Shown here in pieces: positions 22,957-33,963 of a stretch of DNA of 64,000 nt. Numbering within the stretch: the stretch's first letter is position 1; each line of letters opens with the position of its first letter. Source of the DNA: Pictodentalium vernedei. Taxonomy: Eukaryota > Mollusca > Scaphopoda > Dentaliida > Dentaliidae. The position numbers and the translations under genes were made by a program. Below the pieces are notes generated by a model that did no database searches, was not told the DNA's origin, and worked only from the letters and a program-made list of their open reading frames with translations. The stretch is taken from positions 31,883,128 to 31,947,127 of the forward strand of contig CM062294.1 in NCBI GenBank assembly GCA_031216915.1, given 5' to 3'.

Positions 22957-23217
22957 TTAACCCTTTACCTAACATGGAACCCAGATGACACTTGCAAAAA
23001 CAATTCTCGAATTACTAACTTTTTTTCATTTTTTGTCTCAAAAACATATGTTATAACCCCTCGTTGGAACGAGCTCGACGAGCTCGTTTCAACGAGGGGC
23101 CATAACCTATGTTTTTGAGACAAAAAGTGAAAAAATAATGAAAATTAATTAGCGATTTTTGAAAATAGCGATGACCGTTTTGGTCGTTACGTTGGGTAAA
23201 GGGTTAATCAGTGTTTG
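22957..23217. mobile_element. piggyBac-type MITE, family A copy 3
   Basis: TTAACCCTTTACCTAACATG to TACGTTGGGTAAAGGGTTAA; central palindrome 23035-23118 with AACGAGCTCGACGAGCTCGTT. Inserted immediately before the PC4-like frame. Confidence 0.82.
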
Positions 23218-23491
23218 GAAAGTGCATCTCGGACATAACGTATACGCCTCAATGACCTCTGAATTTAAACTTGTGTTTCTTTTTTCCCAAAGACTTTATG
23301 AAATACGTCCTACCAAGACTGGAATCAGTTTAAAGTACAAAGAACGGGATATGCTGTGCCAATTAATACCTGAAATCGGAAAGTGCTTACCAGACCTAGA
23401 TGCAGTTGGTCCATGTTACGCAGCCACAGATCACATTAAGCAATTGATTGCTCTTCGTTGTGAAGAGTGTCACCCCAATAACGACGTTTGA
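23218..23491 (+). pseudogene. PC4-like single-stranded DNA-binding domain ORF
   Basis: The frame reads VWKVHLGHNVYASMTSEFK, then IRPTKTGISLKYKERDMLCQ and LIPEIGKCLPDL, to a stop at 23489. The layout H-LG-N-Y-V-x-EFK, IR-x-x-KxGISL, L-x-x-x-IPxI is that of the transcription cofactor PC4/p15 C-terminal domain, which binds single-stranded DNA. PC4-like ORFs occur both as host genes and in mobile or viral-like elements. Here there is no own start codon before the MITE border, so the 5' end looks cut. A stretch CTTTTTTCCCAAAG inside it resembles a splice acceptor. Confidence 0.55.
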
Positions 23492-24320
23492 AGAATATTT
23501 TGTAACACTGTGTATATATTTTGATCTCTTATTAAATGACATAAAATTTTTACAAGCGTTCTTGTTTGTCCACCAGCATAATAACCATTGTCTGGAAACA
23601 CAAGTTAACATGCTTTTGCATGTGCAAAACACATATTTAGTTTGATACACGTGTCGCCCTTCATGGTTATCACAAAAATGTATAAGGATGTGATCCCTAC
23701 CCCCTTTTGAAAAATCCATTGTATAGTTTTGTCAAAAGATCAATGTGTACATCATTATTATAACAGCTATAGTGAATCTATCAATGGGTAATGGAAACAT
23801 GAAATTGTGGGTAAGTCTTTTAAGCAACGCCATTGAGTATGCCCTCCAAACTCTGCATTATCCAGTCATAAATCCTAAAAGGACCATATGTAGACCCTCA
23901 CCTGATACTTGTTCTTAATTCTCCAAAATGGTTTGCATCAACAATGTCGCTTGTATAATGGATACTGGGACCCTGCAGATCTCGGGAGGGCATGTGGCGG
24001 TGGTGGCAGTGGTGGTAGCAGTGGTGGCAGCAATTGTGGTTGTGGTTGTGGCAGTCACAGCAGTGGTGGTTAAAATGGTGGTGGTGATGGCAGAGGTGGT
24101 GGTGGTGGTGGTGGTGGTGGTGTGTGTGTGTATGTGTGGTGGCAGTGGCATCAGCAGAGGTGGTAGCGGTGGTGGAGGCGCTGGTCGTGTTGGCAGCAGC
24201 AGTGGTGGTGAAGGTAGTAGCGGCAATGGTGGTGGTGGCCACAATGGTCACGGTGGTTGTGGCAACAGCAGATAAGTCTAAGATGGCAAACATAACTATA
24301 AAGTATAAGTATCAGTTATT
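23492..24320. other. Intron with GTG-rich low-complexity tract
   Basis: 23985-24275 is a GGT/GGC/GTG-rich degenerate triplet tract. Its Val/Gly frames on + and His/Pro/Thr frames on - are artefacts of composition. The rest shows no gene. Confidence 0.75.
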
Positions 24321-24570
24321 TTAACCCTTCACCTAACATGAAAAGCAGACGACACTTGCAAAAAAAATTCTTGAATAACTATTTTTTTCATTTTTTGTCT
24401 CAAAAACATAGGTTATGACCCCTCGTTGGAACGAACTCGACGAGCTCGTTCCAACGAGGTGTCATAACCTATGTTCTTGAGAAAAAAAATGAAAAAATAA
24501 TGAAAATTAATTGGCGATTTTTGTGATTAGCGCTTGCCTGTTTTGGCCGTTACGTTGGGTAAAGGGTTAA
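24321..24570. mobile_element. piggyBac-type MITE, family A copy 4
   Basis: TTAACCCTTCACCTAACATG to TACGTTGGGTAAAGGGTTAA, central palindrome 24398-24482. It lies 33 bp before the start of the zinc-finger ATPase pseudogene. Confidence 0.82.
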
Positions 24571-24603
24571 ACAAACTCACACACGTACCTGGATTTTTTC
24601 GCA

Positions 24604-27433
24604 ATGTCGGCAGTGTGCACCGTGTGTAATCGTCACTTCTCGCACCATGATATTTTGAAAAGGCACATGAGAATTGTACATGGGAGCAGTCATCCCTATT
24701 CACAGGGTGGTAAAAAATACTCTCAAACATTACCAAGGGAATCAGTCTCAGTCCCTGCTCTACCACCCCAGCAGACGACATGTCCACAAGAACCTGCACA
24801 AACATTATTCTACTTTGAATATTCGTTTACTCTGATTGCTTCAGACCCAACGATGAGTGGTAAGGCGCCATGAGTCAAGACACGTTTTAAAACAGAAATA
24901 TTCTCATCTGTCCTCTTCCAACCAGAATAATAGCGCGCCCAAAAGCAGCCCGAAGGGCTGCTTTGAAGCAAGCCTAATAGACAACGTGTACGTGAAATTG
25001 GAAAAACCAAGGAATGCTATGCCATCCAATCTAAACCGGAATCCGGAAGTAAAAACATGGGGAACCCCAGCTCACGTTTTTAGAAGCGAACAAATCGAAT
25101 GACGCCCCCTAAAAAGCGAACGGTGTAATGCGAGATGTCTCCTTAGATCATTCCATGCAGACTGTGAATAACTTATTGAACATGCTTTTCAAAATTAAAG
25201 TTTTTCCAAACAAACTCAACTGTCGTTTGCTTTGCTGACTAAATGACAGAAATTGTCGAAAAGCTAAATGTTCCCATATTTGCACATTGGATTTCATCGT
25301 CTGCTGGCTGGCTGTTGGGATCCCGCTGTTGTTCGATTCTGCGGAGTAGTCTGTCACGTGATTTATCTGTTTTGCATTTGCAAGTGCAAAACGCTGTTCA
25401 CTTCAAACCAACACTGCGTGTTATTGGAACAAAGTTACCAATTGAAAAGCATCAACAACACGCCCGTTTGTTGTAACTTAAAAGTACGCACAGGTCGGAT
25501 TGTGGTAAAGGTCGTTTTCATTCAGTTATTACGAACCTAAGATGTCGAAGTGACATACTGTCTGACAAACGTCCACGAATTACCATTTCCAAAACAGAAG
25601 TTCCGTTCCACAATGTATGCACCCCAGCGAAACAAAAACAATAATTTAAAAAACACTGTGAGTTGCGCGCGCTTCTTGGTTTTACCAAAGTTCATATTAC
25701 TGATATACAATAATAGATGAATGACAGCCTATATGCTATGAATTGAAATTAACCATACCTCCAATAGAATTCAGACAAGGTTTGACAGATGAAATTTGAA
25801 ATGATTCTTTAGATCCACATGATCTTATGAAAGATGCGACAAGAGACTCGGATATTTGAGAACCTTTTATGGAAGGAGCGATCCTAGAAACTCGAGTGTT
25901 GTGTGTCTGATGAACAATTTATTCAACAGAGGGCGAGAGAACAGAACTATGCACTTGAATGCCCAGTATATCGCGTTGTTTAAAAACCCATGCAATCAAC
26001 AACAAATTAGAATACTGGCTAAGCAAATGTATACGAATAAATGGCAGAAATTGTGGGTTACCTATCACAAAACCATACAAAAACTCAATGGATATTTATT
26101 CATCGATTTGAAACAGAACACAATGTTCTGCACACTGATATTTTCAACTTTGCTTTGCATGAGACAGTTGCTGAACCTCTCAAGCATCATGACAGTGGTA
26201 ATGACCACACCCTCACATGTGCGTCAGAACAATCTGACTACCCTACCATCATATGATCTAAGTGAATCTATACAGACGACAAAACCTCCATCATATGGTG
26301 ACTGTAGGATTGTGTTCTCTACATTACATGATTTGCAACGTCACACAATACGCGGATGCAATATGGACGAGGGATTGGAATAGTGATGTTTGTGATGACA
26401 ATACAATCAGGTTTAATTCGATAGTCAATTCTGTTTTTGAAGACCACAATGAAAGATTTCAAAAGAAAGTGAAACAGCTCATACGTAAAGGTAGTATATC
26501 CGAAAAACAGGCGTACAAAGAAGCTGAGGAGCTTGTTCTACCCGTAGACAGAAAGCTATAAGGAACTTGTTCTACCCGTAGACAGAATGATATAAGGAGC
26601 TTGTTCTATCCGTAGACAGAAAGCTATAAGGAACTTGTTCTACTCGTAAACAGAATACTATAAGGAGCTCGTTCTACCCGTAGACAGAAAGCTATAAGGA
26701 ATTTGTTCTACTCGTAAACAGAATACTATAAGGACCTTGTTCTACCCGTAGACAGAAAGCTATAAGGAGATTATTCTACCCGTAGACAGAATGCTATAAA
26801 GAGCTTGTTCTACCCGTAGACAGAAAGTTATAAGGAGCTTGTTGTACCCGTAGACAGAATGCTATAAAGAGCTTGTTTTACCCGTAGACAGAAAGTTATA
26901 AGGAGCTGGTTGTACCCGTAGACAGAATGCTATAAGGAGCAAGGAGCTTGTTCAACCCGTAGACAGAAAGCTGTAAGGAACTTGTTCTACCCGTAGACAG
27001 AATGCTATAAAGAGCTTGTTCTACCCGTAGACAGAAAGTTATAAGGAGCTTGTTGTACCCGTAGACAGAATGCTATAAGGAGCAAGGAGCTTGTTCAACC
27101 CGTAGACAGAAAGCTGTAAGGAACTTGTTCTACCCGTAGACAGGATGCTATAAGGAGCTTGTTTTTACCCGTAGACAGAATACTATAAGGAGATTGTCCT
27201 ACCCGTAGCCGGAATGCTATTTTTACAGAAATACAAGAGCCTTTTATGTTTGATGTATCACATGAATAAACTTGTCTTCATCGTGAGATTGAACTGGCTG
27301 TAAATACCCTTGTGACTGAACGAACAAAAGATATAGACAAGGCTATAAATCGTGTTATCAATAAACACAAGTACAGTTTGGACCAATTATTCCAGGATAT
27401 TGACACCAGTAGCGGCAAAGAAGAAACCGATTG
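24604..27433 (+). pseudogene. Zinc-finger/P-loop ATPase pseudogene (viral-like element type)
   Basis: Starts MSAVCTVCNRHFSHHDIL with a C2H2 finger. SFTLIASDPTMSGKAP near 24821-24870 is a degenerate Walker A: the first Gly is Asp and the final Thr/Ser is Ala. After about 750 bp of unrelated insert the frame resumes near 25756 (FRQGLTDEI, then LMKDATRDSDI), with VVCLMNNLFNRGRENRTMHL, LNAQYIALFKNPCNQQQIRI and NGYLFIDLKQNT; a second finger-like motif (STLHDLQRHTIRGC) follows, then the helical tail (IVNSVFEDHNERFQKKVKQL) and the C-terminus at 27272-27433 (REIELAVNTLVTERTKDIDK). The overall plan resembles zinc-finger plus A32-like packaging ATPases of polinton/adintovirus-like elements (from memory). 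Many stops and frameshifts: inactive. Confidence 0.65.
26536..27216. repeat. 34-bp minisatellite born inside coding sequence
   Basis: About 20 copies of a unit with GAGCTTGTTCTACCCGTAGA followed by CAGAAAGCTATAAG or CAGAATGCTATAAG. The AAG and ATG variants alternate, so a 68-bp higher-order unit is visible in part. The first copy is the in-frame end of the ATPase tail (EELVLPVDRKL), and the coding sequence resumes after the array. The array therefore expanded from within the gene. A longer 46-bp variant (AAGGAGCAAGGAGC) occurs at 26935 and 27077. Confidence 0.9.
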
Positions 27434-27476
27434 AAGCGAGGAATATAAACATATCAACACCTATAAGACGTCGTAG

Positions 27477-28017
27477 TATGAACAACCCAGTAAGTATGTA
27501 TTTTGACCCTTTATATTCCGTAGTGAAACAAAGACAATTTATGAAGCATATGAATTTGTAAGATCAAGACCAAAATGAACTTACAGCGACTCGCTTTTTC
27601 TGTATGTTACATCTAAAAGCAATTACCAGTTATACGTATGATAGGAAGACCAACAAATGGGTTCTTTATAAGTCAGACCTCCAATATTAGCCGGATTTCT
27701 ACAAGGCATTGGCAGAAGGTCGACTCGAATCTATAGGGAACAACCAATACAAAGAACACCCTCCAAACGACAAGCCGACAACACAAAAACCTCAAAAGGC
27801 AGAAGATGAGCTCAAAATTGAATGGGTGATTCCTTTTGTGGCAGGGGGACAGAGGACTAAAGACGAGCTAAAAAGAATAGGTCAATTAAAACCTCTCAAA
27901 AATATGGAATCGAAATTAACAAGGGAGGGTACAAGCAAGAAAAAGAATGGATTACGTTATGCTGACGTGAGAAGAAGACGTGTCGAAAGAGGTGGAGACA
28001 TAAAATCGGATTTCTGA
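27477..28017 (+). pseudogene. Unassigned ORF downstream of the ATPase pseudogene
   Basis: One frame of about 180 codons starting MNNPVSMYFDPLYSVVKQRQ, with stops at 27559 (TAA) and 27687 (TAG), and ending DVRRRRVERGGDIKSDF. The C-terminal half is strongly basic (KPLKNMESKLTREGTSKKKN). Composition and conservation of frame through two stops suggest a real, decayed protein. I do not recognise it. It starts about 44 bp after the ATPase frame ends and on the same strand, so it probably belongs to the same element. Confidence 0.4.
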
Positions 28018-28247
28018 AGAAACAATGCTGTCAATACTGATTTATGTGTTTTGTATGATTAACGTATGGGTGGCTTTCCGACCTTTTTCTTTGACTACAA
28101 GTACAGGGAAAAACTTTATATATAGAACATGTTATTTGTTTATTGACTACACAGTCGCTACTGGAATCCTTCCCCAAACCATTACTAATCCACGTTTTGA
28201 AGAGTCGGAATCAGACATCTCTTAGAGACCCCTTGGGGAGTGCCTAT
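28018..28247 (+). other. Short hydrophobic ORF, uncertain
   Basis: An open frame at 28025-28225 (MLSILIYVFCMINVWVAF) begins with a hydrophobic segment. It could be a further small element protein or chance. No family recognised. Confidence 0.2.
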
Positions 28248-28490
28248 TTAACCCTTTAAACAATGTAATGGCCAAAACCGGCCAGCGCTATTCACAAAAA
28301 TTGCCAATTAATTTTCATTATTTTTTCACTTTATGTCACAAAAACATAGGTTATGACCCCTATTTGGAAACGAGCTCGTTCCAAAGAGGGGTCATAACCT
28401 ATGTTTTTGAGACAAAAAATTAAAACAAATTAGTTATTCAAGAATTTTGTTTGAGGGCTCGTCTGCTTTTCGTGTTAGGTAAAGGGTTAA
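28248..28490. mobile_element. piggyBac-type MITE, family A copy 5
   Basis: TTAACCCTTTAAACAATG to GTTAGGTAAAGGGTTAA. The central palindrome is partly eroded (28340-28410; one arm has CTATTTGGAAACGAGCTCG). Confidence 0.78.
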
Positions 28491-28849
28491 TACAGTTTAC
28501 TCTTGGTATGGCCCCTAAATATCGCACTAATTCAGAGTACCCCTCAACTTCTATGATTTAGGGGAAAGGTCTTTCATGTTATGGCCTTAAACATATCCAA
28601 ACATTCGAGGAGAATGTGCAGTATAATTAATCACTGTATAGGAGTTAAACCTGAAAAAAAACGTGAGAGCACAAGGCCGCCCCTGGTTAGCATTTTGAAT
28701 ATCATTAGAAACGTCATTGCATTTCATACCGATTGGAGCGACATTGAATGCATTCATTCATTAATGACCCCAATACCTATTTGAGTAGACGATACCTTTT
28801 TATTAGAGGACACTTTGGTTTTTATACGTCCATTTGAAAAACGGTTGCA
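28491..28849 (+). other. Intron, no firm gene
   Basis: A frame at 28581-28784 (MALNISKHSRRMCSIINHC) lacks recognisable features and could be chance. Nothing else seen. Confidence 0.3.
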
Positions 28850-29510
28850 TTATGTAATCAGTCTATCTGTCTATCTATCCATGTGTCCATCTCTCTGTCT
28901 GTCCATCTGTCCATCCATTAACATTTTTGGTTTCTGACCGATAACTCCAGTTTGCATTATTTGATCTCAACCAAAGTTGGTATGTGTTTTACCTAGCTGG
29001 TAGTAGTACAGGTCAAGGTCGAATATGACTTCTATCCAATTTATTTTTACAAAAGTTGTGGCTCTTTTTCGACATGGAATTCGAACATCTATTACCATTT
29101 GTGTTTTCCGACCAATGGCTCCAGTTTGGATTATTTAGTATCAACCAAGGTTGATACGTGTATTACCTAGCTAGTAATGCAGGCCAAGTCCACAAATCCA
29201 TACTGTCCAATTAGTTTTACATGAGTTACGGCCCTTTTTCGACCCAGAAGTTGACCGTCTATTGACATTTTTTTTTGTTTCCTATCGATAACTCGAGTTT
29301 GAATTATTTGATCTCAGCCAAAGCTGGTACGTATATTGCTCAGCTAGTAATGCGTGTCAGGTTCGAATATGGGTTTCCTCCAATTATTTCGCAGGAGTTA
29401 CGGCCCTTTTTTTTTACTTAGAATTCGGCCGTCCATTAACATTTTGGTTTCCGACTGATAGCTCCAGTTTGGATCATTTAACATAAACCATAGTTGGTAC
29501 AATTCAAAAT
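28850..29510. repeat. ~173-bp tandem repeat, 3.4 copies, with (TCCA)n edge
   Basis: Units begin near 28920, 29095, 29265 and 29438, each with ACATTTTGGTTTCCGAC-like start, then ATAACTCCAGTTTG, TTATTTGATCTCAACCAA and GAGTTACGGCCC. Units differ by about 20-25 percent, so the array is old. 28860-28918 is a TCTA/TCCA simple repeat. Confidence 0.75.
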
Positions 29511-29703
29511 GGCTGACGGGCGTATTTGGTCACGACTGGCGGTGCTCTTATTTATATACTGACTGGATTTTGGTGATTTCACAAAATATTTAGAAAAATT
29601 CTTAGTGTTGAATAATAATTACTCGCGACTGATAATAGGGTTTTTAAATAAGCATTGCCTTGTGGGAGAATTAGTGGTGAATAATAATAAAATCGATATT
29701 TAC

Positions 29704-29943
29704 TTAACCCTTTACCCAACGTAACGGCCAAAACCGGCCAGCGCTATTCTCAAAAATCTCAAATTAATTTTCATTTTTTGTCTCAAAAACATAGGTTATG
29801 ACCCCTCATTGGAACGAGCTCGACGAGCTCGTTCCAACGAGGGGTCATAACCTATGTTTTTAGGACAAAAAATGAAAAAAATTAGTCATTCAAGAATTTT
29901 TTTTGCAAGTGTCGTCTGCTTTTCATGTTAGGTAAAGGGTTAA
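29704..29943. mobile_element. piggyBac-type MITE, family A copy 6
   Basis: TTAACCCTTTACCCAACGTA to GTTAGGTAAAGGGTTAA, with the central palindrome at 29779-29862 (AACGAGCTCGACGAGCTCGTT). Confidence 0.82.
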
Positions 29944-30032
29944 GAATTGAATGCAATTTTTGTAATCTTTATTGGAGTATGGACATATGGGAATGGGTAC
30001 AAATTGTATGAAAATTGCATTCAATTCTTATA
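29944..30032. repeat. Inverted repeat abutting the MITE
   Basis: Arms AGAATTGAATGCAATTTTT (29943) and AAAATTGCATTCAATTCTTA (30012) flank a 50-bp loop. It might be a tiny MITE. It lies directly beside family A copy 6. Confidence 0.6.
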
Positions 30033-30354
30033 ATTACATCCCGTAACTGTTTAAACTACTTTGTACCAAATAACAAAGCAGAAAGACGAAATAAAACATG
30101 TACGAACGAACGAGGCGAAAAAGCATCCTCACACAAAAGACAAAGCGCATAACTCTGATTTTTAATAGTCTCAACTTTAGAAATGGATACGAGTATTTTA
30201 GTAACGGGCGTTATGCCACAGTTGGGAAATGTCACAAAAGAAACAGCAGCGGAGTTGATCACTGCGAGAGGCGCTAAAAGTTAAAAACCCGCCCAAACAC
30301 CGCCTGAATTACATTCTGTCAACTGCGCTCGACCGTAAATGCGAGTCAAAGTTC

Positions 30355-30393
30355 GACCAAATGTATTCATTGGAAAATGAATTACATTTGGTC
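30355..30393. repeat. Short hairpin
   Basis: GACCAAATGTATTCATT and AATGAATTACATTTGGTC form a stem with one unpaired base each side and a small loop. Confidence 0.65.
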
Positions 30394-31194
30394 ATGACGT
30401 TTTCATCCAGCTGAGCAATGGGAGTTGAGTATTTGGACCCAAAACGTATAACTACATTAACAATGTAATTATAACTTATTAGCTGGACCATGCGCAGAGA
30501 AACTGTCGTTATTGATTCATTGTGGAGCAGTAGGCTTTAATAGAGAGATAATATTGATTTAAAATCGGGATATGTCTTTATAGAATATACCCATAGTGGC
30601 TTGGTGTGCCAAATGTTCACCATGACTGACGAAGTGGTGTTAATCGCGAGCCATTTGTACCACTTCTCCACGACGTAATCAATAAACTTGTTTCTCCATT
30701 TCTTCCTGAAGAAGTTCATTCGACCTTTGCAAACTTTAAAATACTGGTCGCCACAGGACGATATGTATATTTTTGCGAGTGAACAACAGTAACAAATTTT
30801 TAGATTTGTCTGACGGAATGTAGGCCTAACAGGAGCTGCTAATCTCAATTCTAGTTCCTCATTAATGTAACGGGCTATCCGCACCCGTTGTTCAAAGGCT
30901 TAAATCCTAAGCTACATGATTTTTTTTAAATTCTAAAATTCTTTTGCAAATGCCATCTGCTATTCAACTTAGGTCAATGGTTGATTCGAAGGGTCCATTT
31001 CCGTTTCGTCAACTCTCAATTTCTGATTTCAGTGAAAGACCACTTCGTCAATTAAAATTTCGCCAGTAGAAAATATACCGTGTAATTCTAAGCATTTGCC
31101 GGGATTTTAAAGGAGGTTGGGGTGACATCACCAATATTTTCTCCATCCGGGTCATCTTGGTCAGTATTGTAGCTATGGATATCTGTTGCCTCTT
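30394..31194. other. Intron, no gene seen
   Basis: A minus-strand frame at 30884-30537 is open for 115 codons but matches nothing I know and has no supporting context. Confidence 0.35.
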
Positions 31195-31400
31195 TGCTCT
31201 TGTAACCATTACAGTACAGTCGCTGTGGACTGATCATAATCCGCGTATGGGCACGGTGTCCGCCATGTGGTTATCAGCATAATTTTAATTAATGGATCAT
31301 AGGGTTCTTCATTAATTACATTTGTGTTGATTATTCTTATAATTAGTGCTTGGAATCTAACATTATTGCGTCCGTGGAAATATTGCCCACCCCATGGAAA
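31195..31400. repeat. Dispersed repeat shared with 8470-8640
   Basis: Same order of blocks as at 8470: TTACAGTACAGTCG, GTGGACTGATC, then TTCTTATAATTAGTGCTTGG near 31335. Lies in the next intron of the same gene. Confidence 0.5.
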
Positions 31401-31601
31401 ATGTCAAGTCCACAGCGCCTGCATTGCACTATCCCCGAAGACTAGATATCATACTTATGTTGAATACACAGCAGAGGTCTACAGTACCCGATTCGGCTGT
31501 TGGGTTCCCAACAAGACCTATTTGGTGTACTGGTGCGGTACGTGCTTATTAAGAAGTTGTGTCACGACTACTATACATATATATTTAACTCGTTTAGAGA
31601 T

Positions 31602-31816
31602 TAGCCCTTTTCATCGTGATCGTATATTCCACGCCATTTCAAAGCCATCAACAAGTAGAGTTCATATCCGTCACTTGGGGGAAGACCAACAATATTTGTG
31701 GGTGCACGTTGAAAATCTTGATTAGTCACATTCACTGAGTAACTATCTACTTTATGAGATCATGTCGCATCACGATTCTGGCCCAGAAAAGTGGGCTTTC
31801 GGGTTCAATTGGTTCG
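31602..31816. mobile_element. piggyBac-type MITE, family B (decayed)
   Basis: Similar to 7198-7423: CGTATATTCCACGCCATTTC, CACTTGGGGGAAGACCA, and GTGCACGTTGAAAATCTTGA in order. The ends are eroded (TTAGCCCTTTTCATC to GGGTTCAATTGGTT). Confidence 0.45.
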
Positions 31817-31985
31817 TTTACCCACAAATGGATCTCCAATAACACAGTACTCAAGCTGTAATCATGATTGACAACTATTCCAACTTCATCATCAAGGTAT
31901 GCTTTATCTTTACCAATCATGACTTGAACTATCGCAAACAGGGCAAACCATGTTCACATAGCTGCAGATGACTTAATAATGTTTG

Positions 31986-32029
31986 TACATCATTGTTGGC
32001 TGCCTGTACAGGCAGCCAACAATGATGTA
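31986..32029. repeat. Perfect 44-bp palindrome
   Basis: TACATCATTGTTGGCTGCC followed by its complete reverse complement, centred on TGTACA. Its GGCTGCC core resembles the palindrome inside the hAT-like MITE at 468-533. Confidence 0.85.
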
Positions 32030-32344
32030 AAAACACTATCAAGATATATGTACCTGGGGCAACATTTTTGAACAACAGAGGCTGATTGTGGCTGTATGAG
32101 GACTTAGGGGTTAGCATATTGAACAGACATGTAAATGTTTCCTTCAATGACAATCTAGCAATCGAATTCTCATTGTTTCAAAAGCCACCTCGAATTATGG
32201 CCATGACGATTTGATAGTTTTGAGACCTCCGCCATCTGTTCGCTTTACGCAGGGATTACAGAATGTCTCGTAATCATTGAAAGATATTCCTGAAAACTTT
32301 ATCGGTGTGTAGCTTCCCAACCACGTTATGTTTCTATTTCGCAG

Positions 32345-32450
32345 AATTACCGATTTGTATCAAGAATATGGCAAGGTGAAGAGCGTGACAGGACATCTCG
32401 ACTTTGAGCAGTTAGCCGTCGGATCGATGTTATTTATATACCCTTGGAAT
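32345..32450 (+). CDS. D-serine dehydratase-like protein, internal exon C
   Basis: 106-bp exon between TTTCGCAG and GTGAGT. It encodes ITDLYQEYGKVKSVTGHLDF and EQLAVGSMLFIYPWN, matching the EHG-x-GxLDF and PVGS-L-x-IPYH segment of the family. It leaves in phase 0, matching exon D. In chicken D-serine dehydratase the following IPY-His-Ala-Cys provides zinc ligands; here the residue at the His position is Asn, the last codon of this exon. Confidence 0.87.
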
Positions 32451-33118
32451 GTGAGTATATTCTTCAGAAAATGTTCCGTCTATCTTTTCCCTTTATCTTA
32501 AAAAATATCAAACCATTTTATTACTATGCGTAACACCGACAGGAAGACGGGGTCGAGCAAGGTGTTTGGTCCCTAAAATTGTCGTTGACCGATTAGTCAG
32601 ACTTCTAATATAGCGAGTTTATATTCAGGTCGGGGAGAGGGAGTGTTACGAAGATTGCCGATTGGGAGGAAGATATATAAAACCTGATTTGTCCCCAGTA
32701 TGAGGACTCGATTCCCAACTGACCAAATATTGCAATTACATCGAAGCACCTCTTTGTTGAAGTTTTTGTTGAATGCATACCTTGAGGATGTAGTAGGAAT
32801 AGTGGTCTCAATTGTAGTTAAAAAACCCCTCAAAACGTCTTGTAAATTTATTTTTGGATATACAAAATATACATACATTAGTCATGATGTAACATTTTAG
32901 ACTTTAAGGCGCACTGTACCAGAAGAACAAGCTGGTCATGTTGGGAACCCAACTACCCCAATCGGGTACTACAGAAATTCATTTATATGGCCGAGTGTGT
33001 GTGTGTGACATAAATCGAATCATCAAATCCAGTTGTGAAAGAAAGAACATGGTGATAAAAAAATGGCTAAACTTGACTTAAAGTTATCATAATACAATCA
33101 TATATGCCGAGAGTGATA
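32451..33118. other. Intron, no gene seen
   Basis: No repeat or coding signal recognised. Several open frames on both strands lack protein character. Confidence 0.4.
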
Positions 33119-33356
33119 TTAACCCTTTGAACCCTAGCAGCCACATTACCGTCCGGGAACATGAGACATCATAACATCATTATATAGGATGGCTGTTTAG
33201 TAAATGTGTGAGGTAGAGCAATCAATATTTTCAACGTGCAGCCTCGGGGCTGCACGTTGAAATATTGATTGGTCTACCCCAAATAATGAATATGGACTCT
33301 TCTAATTGCTGCCATTAAATTGACAGGGAAGATATTACTAGAGTTCAAAGGATTAA
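33119..33356. mobile_element. piggyBac-type MITE, family B (best copy)
   Basis: Ends TTAACCCTTTGAACCCTAG and TAGAGTTCAAAGGATTAA are inverted with TTAA at each side. Central palindrome 33222-33277 with CAATCAATATTTTCAACGTG, GCAGCC and complement. The TIR shares TTAACCCTTT with family A but then differs. Confidence 0.7.
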
Positions 33357-33535
33357 CACTAATAATAAAGAGCCAATCTAGAAGTGGGCCATACACATTA
33401 ACGATCCTCCTGGTTTCGTTGTTTTACCGCCCGTGGCATGATCGACATTGCTTGTTCACGTATCAATGCTTCGTGTCCAACCAGGGACATAGGTCAAGGG
33501 AGCACTTGCCTCTCACCAACATATCTTTTCCAGAA

Positions 33536-33581
33536 AGAAAGAGTGAGAGATAGAGATAGCGGGAGGGAGAGATAGATAGAC

Positions 33582-33623
<42 letters not shown>
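33536..33623. repeat. (GA)n microsatellite
   Basis: Imperfect GATA/GAGA sequence leading into a pure GA run at 33590-33621. Confidence 0.92.
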
Positions 33624-33625
<2 letters not shown>

Positions 33626-33963
33626 GGCATTGAAAGCTTATTGGGACTTGGTAGGAACGAGGGTACGCAGACCCTTTACCCTCCAGATTAGGTTTTGTGT
33701 TTAGTCTTTACAGCGGCCTATTAACACGAGAACAATTCACATATTTAGCAGAATATTTAACAAATTTATGGTGAGGATATTTTTTAATTATAGCGTCAAA
33801 AAAGTGCATTTAAAGTGTGTAAAAGTTGCGGCTTTCCACAATTACTGTATGTATTTATTGTTACTCGTAATAATACAGATTGAGAAACGTGCGTGCTATA
33901 CCAATCATAGAAACTCACCTACGTGTAAGAAAGTCATTTATACCATGATTAACTATTCTACTA

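Noticed and set aside
23898-24324. Long open frames rich in Val/Gly (+) and His/Thr/Pro (-)
   Set aside because: They come from a GTG/GGT triplet tract open in several frames on both strands; no domain.
30537-30884. 115-codon minus ORF in intron
   Set aside because: No recognisable motif, no context, and length within chance for AT-rich DNA.
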